Shown here one piece after another: positions 1-8,900 of a stretch of DNA of 49,490 nucleotides. Both the position numbers and the translations under genes were made by a program. Every line of letters starts with the position of its first letter. Position 1 is the stretch's first letter. The notes beneath the pieces are model-generated. The model was given only the letters and a program-made list of their open reading frames with translations. It searched no databases and was not told the DNA's origin. The stretch comes from Acidobacteriota bacterium (GTDB taxonomy: Bacteria; Acidobacteriota; Terriglobia; Bryobacterales; Bryobacteraceae), in assembly GCA_025350695.1 (NCBI GenBank), contig JANXXI010000313.1:1-49490 (forward strand). Reading direction: 5' to 3'.

Positions 1-972
1 TTCCGCATAGCGTCCATGACTAAGCCTGTGATCGGTGTAGCCATTATGATGATGCTCGAAGAAGGCAAGCTGCAACTCGGTGATCCTGTATCGAAATTCA
101 TCCCTGAGTTCAAAACGATGAAAGTGGCCATGGAGCAGGAGCCGTCCAAGGGTGCAGGCCAACCGCCGAGCTTTTACACGGTTCCCGCTGGCCGCGAAGT
201 CACCGTCAAAGATTTACTAACCCACACCTCAGGATTGGCGAGTGGTCCAATGGGCAACAGCGAGGCAGCCAAGTTGGGACGCAACGCCGGCGATACGCTG
301 GCAACTTACATTCCTCGCCTGGCCACAACTCCGCTTGAGTTTCAACCGGGATCCCATTGGCGCTACAGCCCCGGCGCGGGGTTCGACACGTTGGGGCGAA
401 TCGTCGAAATCACCTCCGGCATGCCGCTCGATCGCTTTCTGCAGCAACGCGTTTTCGATCCTCTGGAAATGAAGGACACGCGATTCTACCCAAGTGACGA
501 ACAGATGGGCCGGCTTATCACCCCTTATCAGAAAACGGAAAAGGGATTGGTGAAGCCACCGAATCCGCTGTTCATGTCCAGCAAGACGTACTTTTCCGGC
601 GGCGGCGGGTTGGTCTCAACGGTTGACGACTACGCCCGCTTCGCGCAGATGCTGTTAAACGGAGGCGCCCTCGGCGGCAATCGTTTACTGAGCCCGCGCA
701 CCGTGAAGTTAATGGCGTCGCCACACGCACCCTCAACATTACCGGGCCGAGGTGCAGGGGAAGCGTACGGACTAAGCGTGCGAACCGTTACTGACGCGCT
801 CGCCGGGAATCATCGAATCTCGAACGGCGCATTCGGTTGGTCAGGTGCGTACGGCACGCACTTCTGGGTGGACCCAGCCGAGGACTTGATTGCCGTCTTG
901 ATGATTCAAACCCCAATCGGTGAGATGCGCAAGGAGTTCGAAAATCTGGTGATGCAGGCCATCATCCAATAA
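1..972 (+). CDS. Serine beta-lactamase-like hydrolase (class C/PBP4 family), 5' end outside window
   Basis: The reading frame is open from base 1, so the N-terminus lies upstream. The first in-window residues contain the Ser-x-x-Lys nucleophile motif (SMTK, bases 13-24), followed by the family pattern of helix, DLLTHTSGL, and a second motif region YSPG where class C enzymes usually have Tyr-x-Asn. Near the C-terminus GWSGAYGT and FWVDP match the third motif region of secreted beta-lactamase-like esterases. These proteins hydrolyse esters or peptides in the periplasm and are common in Acidobacteria; resistance to beta-lactams cannot be inferred. The missing N-terminus probably holds a signal peptide. 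The next gene is on the same strand but starts 165 bases later, so it is probably a separate unit. The family call is firm, the substrate unknown. Confidence 0.88.
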   Translation, partial: FRIASMTKPVIGVAIMMMLEEGKLQLGDPVSKFIPEFKTMKVAMEQEPSKGAGQPPSFYTVPAGREVTVKDLLTHTSGLASGPMGNSEAAKLGRNAGDTLATYIPRLATTPLEFQPGSHWRYSPGAGFDTLGRIVEITSGMPLDRFLQQRVFDPLEMKDTRFYPSDEQMGRLITPYQKTEKGLVKPPNPLFMSSKTYFSGGGGLVSTVDDYARFAQMLLNGGALGGNRLLSPRTVKLMASPHAPSTLPGRGAGEAYGLSVRTVTDALAGNHRISNGAFGWSGAYGTHFWVDPAEDLIAVLMIQTPIGEMRKEFENLVMQAIIQ

Positions 973-1024
973 AGATATTCGCAACCTAGGCGTAGTCTTC
1001 AGTGTTGAAAGTGGGGCAGACCCC

Positions 1025-1060
1025 CTGGAGCAGGCTGGCCCCCCGGCCGGCCTGCTCCAG
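1025..1060. repeat. Strong inverted repeat between the hydrolase and padR
   Basis: Two 16-base arms (1025-1040 and 1045-1060) pair with a single mismatch around a CCCC loop. No T-run follows on either strand, so it is not a classic intrinsic terminator. It may be a REP-like palindrome or a hairpin that protects the mRNA end of the upstream hydrolase. No second copy was noticed in the window. Confidence 0.5.
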
Positions 1061-1114
1061 TTCAGGAAAATGTCCCGCAAAACACTTGACGCCAAAACTA
1101 TTACGCGGTGCGAT

Positions 1115-1135
1115 ATACTACGTATAACGTAATAT
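1115..1135. promoter_or_regulatory. Candidate PadR operator overlapping the padR promoter
   Basis: A 21-base near-palindrome has half-sites ATAxTACGT and ACGTAxTAT separated by three bases. It lies 2 to 22 bases upstream of the ATG at 1138 and covers two -10-like hexamers (TATACT 1114-1119 and TATAAC 1123-1128). PadR regulators usually repress their own gene through such dyads, so autorepression is inferred. Confidence 0.55.
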
Positions 1136-1137
1136 CG

Positions 1138-1422
1138 ATGTCCGACCCGACACTACTCGTCCTCGCCAGCCTTGCCGAAGGCGATAAACACGGCTACGCC
1201 ATGATGGAAGACATTGAAGTTTTCGCGGGCGTGCGCCTTGGCCCTGGCACGTTGTACGGCGCCATCACCCGCCTGGAAGAACGCGGCTGGATCCGCCCAG
1301 TGAAGTCCGCGGACCGGCGGCAGCCGTATACTCTGACGGCATCAGGCAAGACCCATCTTCAGGAACAACTATCCGGCATGGAGCAAGTAGTAAAGATAGC
1401 TTTGCGAAGGTTAAAGGCATGA
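1138..1422 (+). CDS. PadR-family transcriptional regulator
   Basis: The 94-residue protein is a winged-helix regulator. It shows the PadR signature: LLVLASLAEGDKHGY, then GTLYGAITRLEERGWI as recognition helix and start of the wing, then YTLTASGK. Length is typical of the short Acidobacterial PadR group. An in-frame GTG at 1108 would add ten residues, but the ATG at 1138 starts directly at the conserved domain and sits 9 bases after a TATAAC box, so it is preferred. The stop codon overlaps the next start (ATGA). In related genomes such PadR genes are commonly coupled to a membrane-protein or permease gene; here that partner is truncated after about 27 residues. The regulator itself looks intact. 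Confidence 0.85.
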   Translation: MSDPTLLVLASLAEGDKHGYAMMEDIEVFAGVRLGPGTLYGAITRLEERGWIRPVKSADRRQPYTLTASGKTHLQEQLSGMEQVVKIALRRLKA

Positions 1423-1498
1423 AGTGGCTGATGCGTCTCTACCCGCGCCGTTGGCGCGAAAGGTACGGAGAGGAGTTTACCGTCCTGCTTGAACAGGC
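1419..1498 (+). pseudogene. Truncated 5' end of the gene coupled to padR
   Basis: Translation starts at the ATG overlapping the padR stop and gives about 27 residues containing LYPRRWRERYGEEF, an N-terminal motif I associate with membrane proteins encoded next to PadR in Acidobacteria. After about base 1498 the sequence no longer resembles that family. In another frame it becomes the end of an ArsR regulator. The gene has therefore lost everything but its start, most simply by a deletion that joined it to the arsenic genes. The frame stays open into the following DNA, so a chimeric peptide could still be made but is unlikely to work. Confidence 0.55.
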
Positions 1499-1636
1499 GA
1501 ATGGAGGTTGGCCAATAATCTCCTCCGCTACTCAGCCAACACCGATGTACTTACCGAACTACTGGGCTTTCTCTACGCCGAATGCTGCACTCGCAATCGC
1601 GCCGTGGAACCAAAATCTGTCGTCAATTGCTGCTAG
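1499..1636 (+). pseudogene. arsR: 3' fragment of an ArsR-type regulator
   Basis: Read in the frame ending at the TAG 1634-1636, the DNA encodes a stretch containing LLRYSANTD and LTELLGFLYAECC, which matches the C-terminal dimerisation helix and terminal Cys pair of ArsR-family arsenite sensors. The DNA-binding half is missing. The fragment ends 18 bases before arsM, the usual arsR-arsM order, so it is read as the remnant of an arsR-arsM operon. It was recognised by motif similarity in a short stretch, hence moderate confidence. Confidence 0.5.
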
Positions 1637-1654
1637 CAAGATAGGGAGTCAATC

Positions 1655-2378
1655 ATGGAAATCAGAGAGATCGTCAAAGAAAAATACGAACAAGCGGCGC
1701 TCCGCTTCACCGCCGGAAAGAGTAATGGATGCTGCGGCGGCTCAGGAAGGCTGCGGGGTCGACCCAATCACCTCCGGCCTTTACGAAAAGCAACAAAAAG
1801 CTGGCATCCCAGAAGAGGCCATTCTGGCTTCCCTCGGCTGCGGAAACCCGCTGCCCTTGCTCAATTGAAGCCCGGTAAAACAGTGCTCGACCTTGCCTCC
1901 GGCGGCGGCATCGACTTGCTGCTCTCCACCAAACGGGTCGGACCAACCGGCAAGGCTTAGGGCCTCGATATGACTGACGAAATGCTTGCCCTGGCCCGCG
2001 CCAACCAGCACAAGGCCGGCGTCACAAACGTCGAATTCCTCAAGGGTGAGATCGAAAATATACCGTTCCCCGACAACTCCGTCGACGTCATCATTTCCAA
2101 CTGCGTCATCAACTTCTCTACCGATAAAGATAGGGTAGTGCGCGAAGCTCTGCGCGTTCTGAAGGCGGGCGGTCGCCTTGCCGTGTCCGACGTTGTGGTC
2201 CGTGGCGAGGTCCCCGCCGAAGTTCGCCGTAACATGGAACTGTGAGTGGGCCGCATCGCGGGGGCTGGAGAAGGAATCGACGCCGACGCCATCGCTCCGT
2301 TAGTGGCACGACAAATTCATGAGTGCCGTCATCCGCGCCACCAAGCCAAACTGCCGCGGAACGGAATGCGGTCAATAA
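1655..2378 (+). pseudogene. arsM: Arsenite S-adenosylmethionine methyltransferase, multiply broken
   Basis: The pieces of an ArsM protein lie in order but in different frames: MEIREIVKEKY and a CCGG segment; then GVDPITSGLY and LGCGNP; then the SAM-binding VLDLASGGGID; then [15 protein letters not shown] and [10 protein letters not shown]; and near the end MSAVIRATKP. The lesions are frameshifts near 1745 and 1849, a TAG at 1958-1960 where the family has Tyr, and a TGA at 2243-2245 where it has Trp. In addition a stretch of about 90 residues is missing after base 2265, and another shift occurs near 2310. Functional ArsM methylates As(III) in the cytoplasm. This copy cannot make the full enzyme. 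The SD-like GGGAG before the ATG is still present. Confidence 0.85.
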
Positions 2379-2502
2379 GTCAGTGAACGGATGGGGCCCA
2401 AGCGCCTTCGGGGGCGGCCCCAAGGACGCCCTGCTCAGGACTCTCCCCCAAAGCATTTACCAAGAACGAAAATCCACGGAAGTGGTACAATCTCGAATAT
2501 TC

Positions 2503-2808
2503 ATGGCCAACCTGCTTGTCCTTTACAACACCCCCGCGGATCCTGCGGCTTTCGATAACTACTACCAACAGACACACATCCCGCTCGCAAATAAAATTCC
2601 CGGCCTGCGTTCCTACACGGTCAATAACGGCCCCGTGCAAGCCATAGCCGGAAGCGCTCCCTATCTGGTCGCGACCTTGACCTTCGACTCGATGGCCGAC
2701 ATCAATGCTGCGCTAGTATCGCCCGAAGGCCAGGCCGCCGCCGCCGACTTGCCAAACTTCGCATCCGCCGGCGCGACGTTGTTGATCTTCGATAGCAAGA
2801 AAGTCTGA
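2503..2808 (+). CDS. EthD-family small protein
   Basis: The 101-residue protein has the EthD ferredoxin-like alpha/beta barrel pattern: MANLLVLYNTPADPAAFDNYY, then HIPLANKIPGLRSY, then a C-terminal strand with LLIFDSKK. EthD-like proteins are small dimeric dabb-fold proteins, some of them linked to ether or polyketide degradation; the substrate here is unknown. A longer frame upstream exists, but the family start is the ATG at 2503, which lies 11 bases after a TACAAT box (2486-2491), consistent with a leaderless transcript. It stands alone between the arsM ruin and the convergent AIPR gene. Confidence 0.82.
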   Translation: MANLLVLYNTPADPAAFDNYYQQTHIPLANKIPGLRSYTVNNGPVQAIAGSAPYLVATLTFDSMADINAALVSPEGQAAAADLPNFASAGATLLIFDSKKV

Positions 2809-2928
2809 AGCCACAATCAGTCTTGTGCTGAAAGACCTGCGGTGCAGCCCTTTCTTATGGCTCAGTTGCTAGAAGACTGGCAAAGAAATAGCTGATCGGG
2901 TTATTCGAGTGCGCATTTTGATCAGCAC

Positions 2929-4812
2929 TTAATGGATCGGTAAACCAGTTGACGCGGCTTGCTCAACCTGCTGTGCGAATGAGGAATTCTTTAATGCCGC
3001 ATCCTCATTGCCACTCTTTTCTTTCACGTAACGATCGAGTTGTTCCAAGAACAATTCCTTCGACTTTTGAAAAGACCGCTGCGCTATCTCGTTGATAGAC
3101 TTCGAGAATTCCCTGGCAGTTTGTGGATTTTTTTCCGCGCCTTTTGCACTATCCACAAGGTCCTTGATCTCGCGCTGATTAAGGAGGTAGACCACACGCG
3201 CCAGATAGTACGCTCCTTTTCGCAGCGGACCCCTACTTTCCGTTTCTTGGAGCTTCTTGACTGCGGATCTGCAATACTCTTCTAGGCAACGTGCTGCAAG
3301 AATTTCCAATGCTCGCGCATACGCAAAAATCCCGGCCTCAAAATCATCGGGAAGTGGTCCAGGCGGATCACTGGACTCTTCACGTAAATCGAAGGCTTTG
3401 TAATATTCATCGCCTTCCCGGAAAAACTCCCGGCGGCTTAGAGAATTTCGCAGCTTAGATGGCTTACCCATCCAGATGCCCAAATAGGCCATGGCTGCTT
3501 GCTCTTTACTAAACGACACCGGGCTTTGCGGAAGTTTTTCGCCTTCCTTTCTTTCATAAGCAATTCCATACTGCCGGTAAATCCCCTGTAGTGTCTTTTG
3601 TATCGTGTCGTTGGATAGTAAATCTTCAGGACGAATTGCGTTTTGAGCATTTGTGGCAATGATCAGGGCATCAAGGAACTCTGTGCTGGCTTGATCGATC
3701 TGATAAATTCGCACCAAAACATTGGAGTTCCCCTGAAATCGGTCTTTCAACTCCGGATCATACTTTGCATGGTAGAGCGCATTAACAGTCTGACATCCGT
3801 TAATGATCTGCATGCCATTCAGCATGATTTTGACTTTTTGCTTACTTGGTGGTAATCCCACAACAACATTCTCCGCGGTAATGCTCACGCCATTGTTCAT
3901 GAATCCGAACCAGGCGCTTTGATTGCTTGTTATAGTTTCAATGATCTTCTTGTTTACCTCCTTACCAGTTCCAAGGAAAAGCCTCACGTTCTTCTCGAAC
4001 AGTTCGTTGTTGCTATAACGATCCACTAGCCTGATAAGTTGGTTCACATTCACAAACCCGACTAAAACTTTAACAGGCATTCCATTGGGGTTAGCCCCTA
4101 TTTCATGAAAAAGAAAAGGTGAGGGGCCTCTATCGTATTCAAGATCTAATGTCTCTTCCTGAATCGGTATTCTTCCGATGGAACAAAGGTTGTAGATGTC
4201 CAGCGCCCCGTAAGTTTCAAATATGAAACCGTAAGACTGCCGATCATGCGAAAAGGTTGATCTAATTATTTCTACCTTTGAAGCATCAGTAGCTGAAACG
4301 TTTTGCCCGTTGACTATGTAGAAGCACTGAATGGTGGTCTTCGCCCGCCTGTTTCCGCTGCGGACTCTATCCAAAGCAGCCCTGACCTTCGCGTAGGCTT
4401 CCAGCGTGGCGGCATCCTGCAAGTCTCCTCGTAGGAAGACTCGATTCATGCGGTCAACAAATGCGTAAAGCAGATTAGTCGATATCCCATGTTCGTACTT
4501 TTCGTTGTACTTGAATTGGAACAATTTCAACTGAATCTCATCGCCCAAATCTACAATCAGATAGGCATCTAGTTGTTCCTCCGCTATGCCTGTCTGATTA
4601 TGATCAACAAAAACTAGCCCCTCATACAACTCATCATCATACAGATAAGTAATTTTCTGAACCGCCAAATATTGATACAAAGTCTTGTAATCGGTCGGAG
4701 CCATCCCCCAAGATCGGTTACGGGCGGCCAGTTGCTCCATTTTACTTTTCAAATACTGGATCTGCTCAGGAGTGACTTTAACTTCGACGGAATGGTTTTT
4801 TGCTTTCGGCAT
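2929..4812 (-). CDS. AIPR (abortive infection phage resistance) family protein with nuclease-like N-terminus
   Basis: The 627-residue protein carries the AIPR core: NVRLFLGTGKEVNKKI (275-290), FGFMNNGVSITAENV (302-316), LNGMQIINGCQTVNAL (331-346), then ATNAQNAI and the downstream helices. AIPR proteins were named from lactococcal plasmid-borne phage-resistance genes. The N-terminal 120 residues hold E64, D82 (LDAY) and Q99-x-K101 (FQFKY) with beta-strand spacing like a PD-(D/E)xK nuclease or Mrr-type domain; this part is inference. The gene follows rtcA on the same strand with a 48-base gap, and that gap contains a palindrome over a TATAAT box. By eye the gene is more A+T-rich than its neighbours, which fits horizontal transfer. 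No restriction-modification partner is seen. Family call firm, mechanism open. Confidence 0.85.
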   Translation of the reverse strand: MPKAKNHSVEVKVTPEQIQYLKSKMEQLAARNRSWGMAPTDYKTLYQYLAVQKITYLYDDELYEGLVFVDHNQTGIAEEQLDAYLIVDLGDEIQLKLFQFKYNEKYEHGISTNLLYAFVDRMNRVFLRGDLQDAATLEAYAKVRAALDRVRSGNRRAKTTIQCFYIVNGQNVSATDASKVEIIRSTFSHDRQSYGFIFETYGALDIYNLCSIGRIPIQEETLDLEYDRGPSPFLFHEIGANPNGMPVKVLVGFVNVNQLIRLVDRYSNNELFEKNVRLFLGTGKEVNKKIIETITSNQSAWFGFMNNGVSITAENVVVGLPPSKQKVKIMLNGMQIINGCQTVNALYHAKYDPELKDRFQGNSNVLVRIYQIDQASTEFLDALIIATNAQNAIRPEDLLSNDTIQKTLQGIYRQYGIAYERKEGEKLPQSPVSFSKEQAAMAYLGIWMGKPSKLRNSLSRREFFREGDEYYKAFDLREESSDPPGPLPDDFEAGIFAYARALEILAARCLEEYCRSAVKKLQETESRGPLRKGAYYLARVVYLLNQREIKDLVDSAKGAEKNPQTAREFSKSINEIAQRSFQKSKELFLEQLDRYVKEKSGNEDAALKNSSFAQQVEQAASTGLPIH

Positions 4813-4830
4813 TCGGTTGTGAGATCTTCG

Positions 4831-4846
4831 CTATAAACAATTATAG
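4831..4846 (-). promoter_or_regulatory. Promoter -10 and palindromic operator for the AIPR gene
   Basis: On the minus strand a perfect TATAAT (4840-4845) lies 27 bases before the AIPR start. It is embedded in a perfect 6+4+6 palindrome (CTATAA-ACAA-TTATAG). No convincing -35 box was seen upstream, which would suit an activator-dependent or repressed promoter. It implies that AIPR can be transcribed apart from rtcA. Confidence 0.5.
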
Positions 4847-4860
4847 TCCGCCCCCCCGCT

Positions 4861-5883
4861 CTAAACCGGAGTCCGCCTAACCTCAACCATCCAAGCCCCG
4901 GCACCCACCCGCTCGGTCCAAAACTCCACGCCAAGAAACGCTCGAATCGTATCCATATTCGCGCGAGCATGAGGAGAAATGCGCGTCGTCGTAAATCTTC
5001 CGCCACCTGCCAGCGCCATGGGCAAAAGCAATTGGTCACCCAGGAATTCGCAAACAGCCGCCGACGATTCCATGTAGCGCCTGGCCTGCTTCGCCGCATC
5101 CGCCGCCAATAACTCGTTCGATTGCCCCGCCCTGCAAAATGCCGTGAACACCTCCGTGATGCCTTCGTAACTCATCTCCAGCATCACGCTCCCCGCGCGG
5201 CCCGTCTCCTCGGCCTTCATCGATTCGCGCGCCATGCCGAGCGTCCGTTCGAGCGCATCCACCTCATCGCCAGACCGATGCCCCGAAAGGCCAACCACCG
5301 ACCGCATTGCATTCTTCTGCATGGGGACGCCACGCTCCAAAAGCGAGACCGGCCGGAAGATCACGGCTGATTCAACACTCATCTTAAGTCGCCCCAACCC
5401 AACCGCGGCATCCTGCGCAACTTCAGTCTGCAAAGTAACTTTTGGACCCATCTTAGAGATCTGTGGCAAGTAGGATTTCGCGAGAAACTCGAACGGTGGA
5501 GCGCCGCTATTCCCGGTTCCGCCTTCCACTACAACAGAACTGTCGCCCTTCGCCAAACACAGCACAGGCAAGATGGTTTGAAGGACCAGCCCGGCGGAAA
5601 CAGTCGACGGCACACGAAACTTGTGCCCGCCCGCAACCACGTCGCCCGGAAAGAAAGTAAGTTGGCCCGACCCCAAAGCCGCGCCATCAAAGCCGGCTGA
5701 ACACAACTGCGCAGCCGCCTCAATCATCGCCACATGCGAACGCAACAAACCCGGCTTCTTCCGTTTTTCGCGAATGTCTTTGATGCGGAACGGCTGCCCG
5801 GTCACCATCGAAACGGCCAACGCCGTGCGCAGAATTTGGCCGCCGCCTTCCCCCGATGAACCGTCAATCACAACCATCTTCAT
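4861..5883 (-). CDS. rtcA: RNA 3'-terminal phosphate cyclase
   Basis: The 340-residue protein matches RtcA in length and motifs. These are the N-terminal IDGSSGEGGGQILRTALA, the KRKKPGL segment, the central GGTGNSGAPP, LLLPMALAGGGRFT, and SPHARAN, which aligns with the catalytic-His motif (His309 in E. coli). It converts RNA 3'-phosphate ends to 2',3'-cyclic phosphates using ATP through a covalent His-AMP. A frame open to 5919 would add 12 residues; the ATG at 5883 (or the next ATG two codons later) fits the family start better. The gene lies upstream of the AIPR gene on the same strand. No rtcB or sigma-54 rtcR regulator is seen in the window, unlike the enterobacterial operon. Confidence 0.93.
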   Translation of the reverse strand: MKMVVIDGSSGEGGGQILRTALAVSMVTGQPFRIKDIREKRKKPGLLRSHVAMIEAAAQLCSAGFDGAALGSGQLTFFPGDVVAGGHKFRVPSTVSAGLVLQTILPVLCLAKGDSSVVVEGGTGNSGAPPFEFLAKSYLPQISKMGPKVTLQTEVAQDAAVGLGRLKMSVESAVIFRPVSLLERGVPMQKNAMRSVVGLSGHRSGDEVDALERTLGMARESMKAEETGRAGSVMLEMSYEGITEVFTAFCRAGQSNELLAADAAKQARRYMESSAAVCEFLGDQLLLPMALAGGGRFTTTRISPHARANMDTIRAFLGVEFWTERVGAGAWMVEVRRTPV

Positions 5884-5980
5884 ATTCGTTATATTCGTTT
5901 CTGACCTACCAAACTTCAAACCGCATTAACGAGTGTCCATGTCTCGCCCCTTCCACGTCAACCACAGCGGTAAGATAACT

Positions 5981-8900
5981 ATGGATCAACCAATGCTTAC
6001 GCTTTGCAAAATACTGCTCGCCGCTGTTCCCGCATTCGCGGCAAGCGTGGAATTTAATCGCGACGTCCGCCCCATCCTTTCCGACAAATGCTTCCAGTGC
6101 CACGGCGCTGACGCGAAAAACAAAAACATCCCATTGCGCCTCGATCGAGAAGATGCCGCAAAAGCAGACTTAGGCAGCGGCCGTCGCGCCATCGTCCCTG
6201 GCAAGGCCGAACAAAGCGAACTCATCCGCCGTGTCACCGCCTCCGCAGCCCGCCGCATGCCACCAATATCAAGCGGCCACACCCTCTCGGTCAAAGAAAT
6301 CGACACACTCCGCACCTGGATCACGGAAGGCGGTGTTTGGCAGGCACATTGGGCCTTCATCCCGCCCAAGCGCTCTGCTGCACCATCGGTGACCAACACA
6401 TCCTGGCTGCGCAACCCCATCGACTCCTTCGTTCTTAGCCGCCTAGAACAACAAGGTCTCAAGCCGGCGCCCCAAGCCTCCAAGGAAACTTTGCTGCGCC
6501 GCACCTCGCTCGACTTAACTGGCCTTCCCCCTACCATCGGCGAACTGGAAGATTTTCTGAAGGACCCGTCCCCAAAGGCTTACGAGAGTGCCGTGGATCG
6601 CCTACTCGCCTCGCCTCGTTACGGCGAACGAATGGCGGTTCGCTGGCTGGACGCCGCCCGCTATGCCGATACCAACGGATATCAGTTCGATGGCGAACGC
6701 ACCATGTGGCGTTGGCGCGATTGGGTCATCGCCTCCTTCAACCGCAATCAACGCTATGACAGTTTCCTCACCGATCAAATCGCCGGAGACATGTTGCCCG
6801 GCGCAACGCTCGATCAGAAAATTGCCACTGGCTTCAATCGGAATCACCGCGCCAACACCGAAGACGGCATCATCCCTGAAGAGTACGCCGTTGAGTACGT
6901 TGTCGATCGCCTGGAAACCACGTCCACCGTCTTCCTCGGCGTCACATTAGGCTGCGCCCGTTGCCATAATCACAAATACGATCCCTTCACCCAGAAGGAG
7001 TTCTATCAGTTCTTCGCCTACTTCAACAATGTACCGGAACTAGGCCGCGCGATGAAGTACGGAAACTCGCCGCCACTTATCCCAGCGCCAACCGATGCTC
7101 AGAAGGTCCAATTGGCCAAGGTTGACGCAACCATTCAAGCCGCTCAAAAGAAGTTCGACCAACACCAACCCAGAATCGAACAGGCGCTCAGCAACCCGGC
7201 CTCCCGGCAACCAGCCTATTGGCGGCCAAACACCGGTTACGAAACAGCCCAAAGAAAACTTGTCGGAAATGTCACCTTCGAAAACGGACCGGTTAGTAGC
7301 GCCGCTAAGCTCGATGGGTCAGCATTTATGGAACTCTCCGGCGCTGGCCTGTTCGATATCGAAGATCGCTTCACCATTTCCGGCTGGATCTATTCCGACA
7401 CGATTCCCCAAGGCGCCCTCCTCACCCGCATGGCCGACACAGTTCGCGGCAAAGGCTATGGCATTTACGCCGACAAAGGCAAGCTGCACTTCCACATCAC
7501 CAACAATTATGATGACGACGCGCTGCGCCTTGAAACGCCGGTTGCTCTTGAAGCCCAGCGCTGGCATCACGTCGCTTTCTCCTACGACGGCTCGCGCATG
7601 GCCGAAGGCGTCACCGTCTATTTGGATGGCAAGCCCCAGGAAAAAAAGGTCCTGCTGGACACGCTCTACCGGCCCTTCAAAAACGCCGGCGCAAAATACA
7701 ACGAACCCTTCCGCGTCGGCGGCGGATGGGGTAAAGGCAATCACTTCAAGGGCCTCATCGACGATCCTCGCACTTATTCCCGCGTTCTGCGCACTGATGA
7801 AATTTCCGCAATGGCCGCGCCGATTGCGCCCGGCACAAAACAAGCGCTCTGGAGCTACCTCGACACCCAGGCGCCCGAGGAAATCGCCCGCGATTGGCGC
7901 CAACTCAACGAGCTCGGCCAGCAGCGCGAGTCCCTTGAGCGAACATTTCCTACAGTCATGGTCATGGCCGAAAGCCCCAATCGCAAAGAGACGCGCATAT
8001 TGCTTCGCGGCGCCTACGACAAGCCCGGTGAGAAGGTAGACCCAGGCGTCCCCGCCACACTCCCGCCCCTGCCTACGGGCGCTCCCAACAATCGCCTTGG
8101 CCTTGCGCAGTGGATGACCTCTCCGGAAAATCCACTGGTCGCGCGCGTCGCCGTGAATCGTTTCTGGCAGATGTATTTCGGAACAGGATTGGTAAAAACC
8201 AGCGAAGATTTCGGCCAACAGGGCGAGTGGCCATCGCACCCCGAATTGCTCGATTGGCTTGCTACCGAATTCGTCCGCACAGGCTGGGATGTCAAGGCAA
8301 TGCAGAAACTGATCGTCACCTCAGCCGCCTATCAACAATCTTCGAAAGCCACGCCAGAGCTGATTCAGAAGGATCCCGACAACCGTCTGATCTCGCGCGG
8401 CCCCCGCTTCCGCATGCCCGCCGAAATGGTGCGCGACCAAGCTCTCTCCGCCTCCGGCCTGCTCACCGAAAAGCTCGGCGGCCCCTCAGTCAAACCCTAT
8501 CAGCCAGCCGGACTTTGGAAGGAAGTGGTCATGCAGGACATGGACTACACGCAATCCAAAGGTCCCGATACTTACCGCCGTGGCCTTTATACTTTTTGGA
8601 AACGCACGGTCGCGCCTCCCATGATGGCTACCTTCGATGCCGCAAATCGCGAAGCTTGCGTAGTGCGTGAGAACCGCACTAACACGCCTCTGCAAGCTCT
8701 CAACCTGATGAACGATGTAACGTTCCTTGAAGCGGCCCGCTTCGTCGCTCAGCGCATGCTCACGGAAGGCGGTCCAACGTCTGATGCGCGCCTTGCTCAC
8801 GGCTTCCGCCTCATTCTCGCCCGCGCGCCACAACCGGCCGAACTCAACGTGTTGCGTAACTCCCTGAGCTACCATCTCGATTACTTCGCTTCCAATCAGC

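Noticed and set aside
1025-1060. Inverted repeat read as an intrinsic terminator
   Set aside because: No T-run follows on either strand; kept only as a repeat.
7319-8239. Long minus-strand frame (306 codons) and a plus-strand frame at 7095-8039 inside the DUF1549 gene
   Set aside because: They lie fully within a well-supported gene, have unnatural composition and no family motif; a GC-rich codon-bias shadow.
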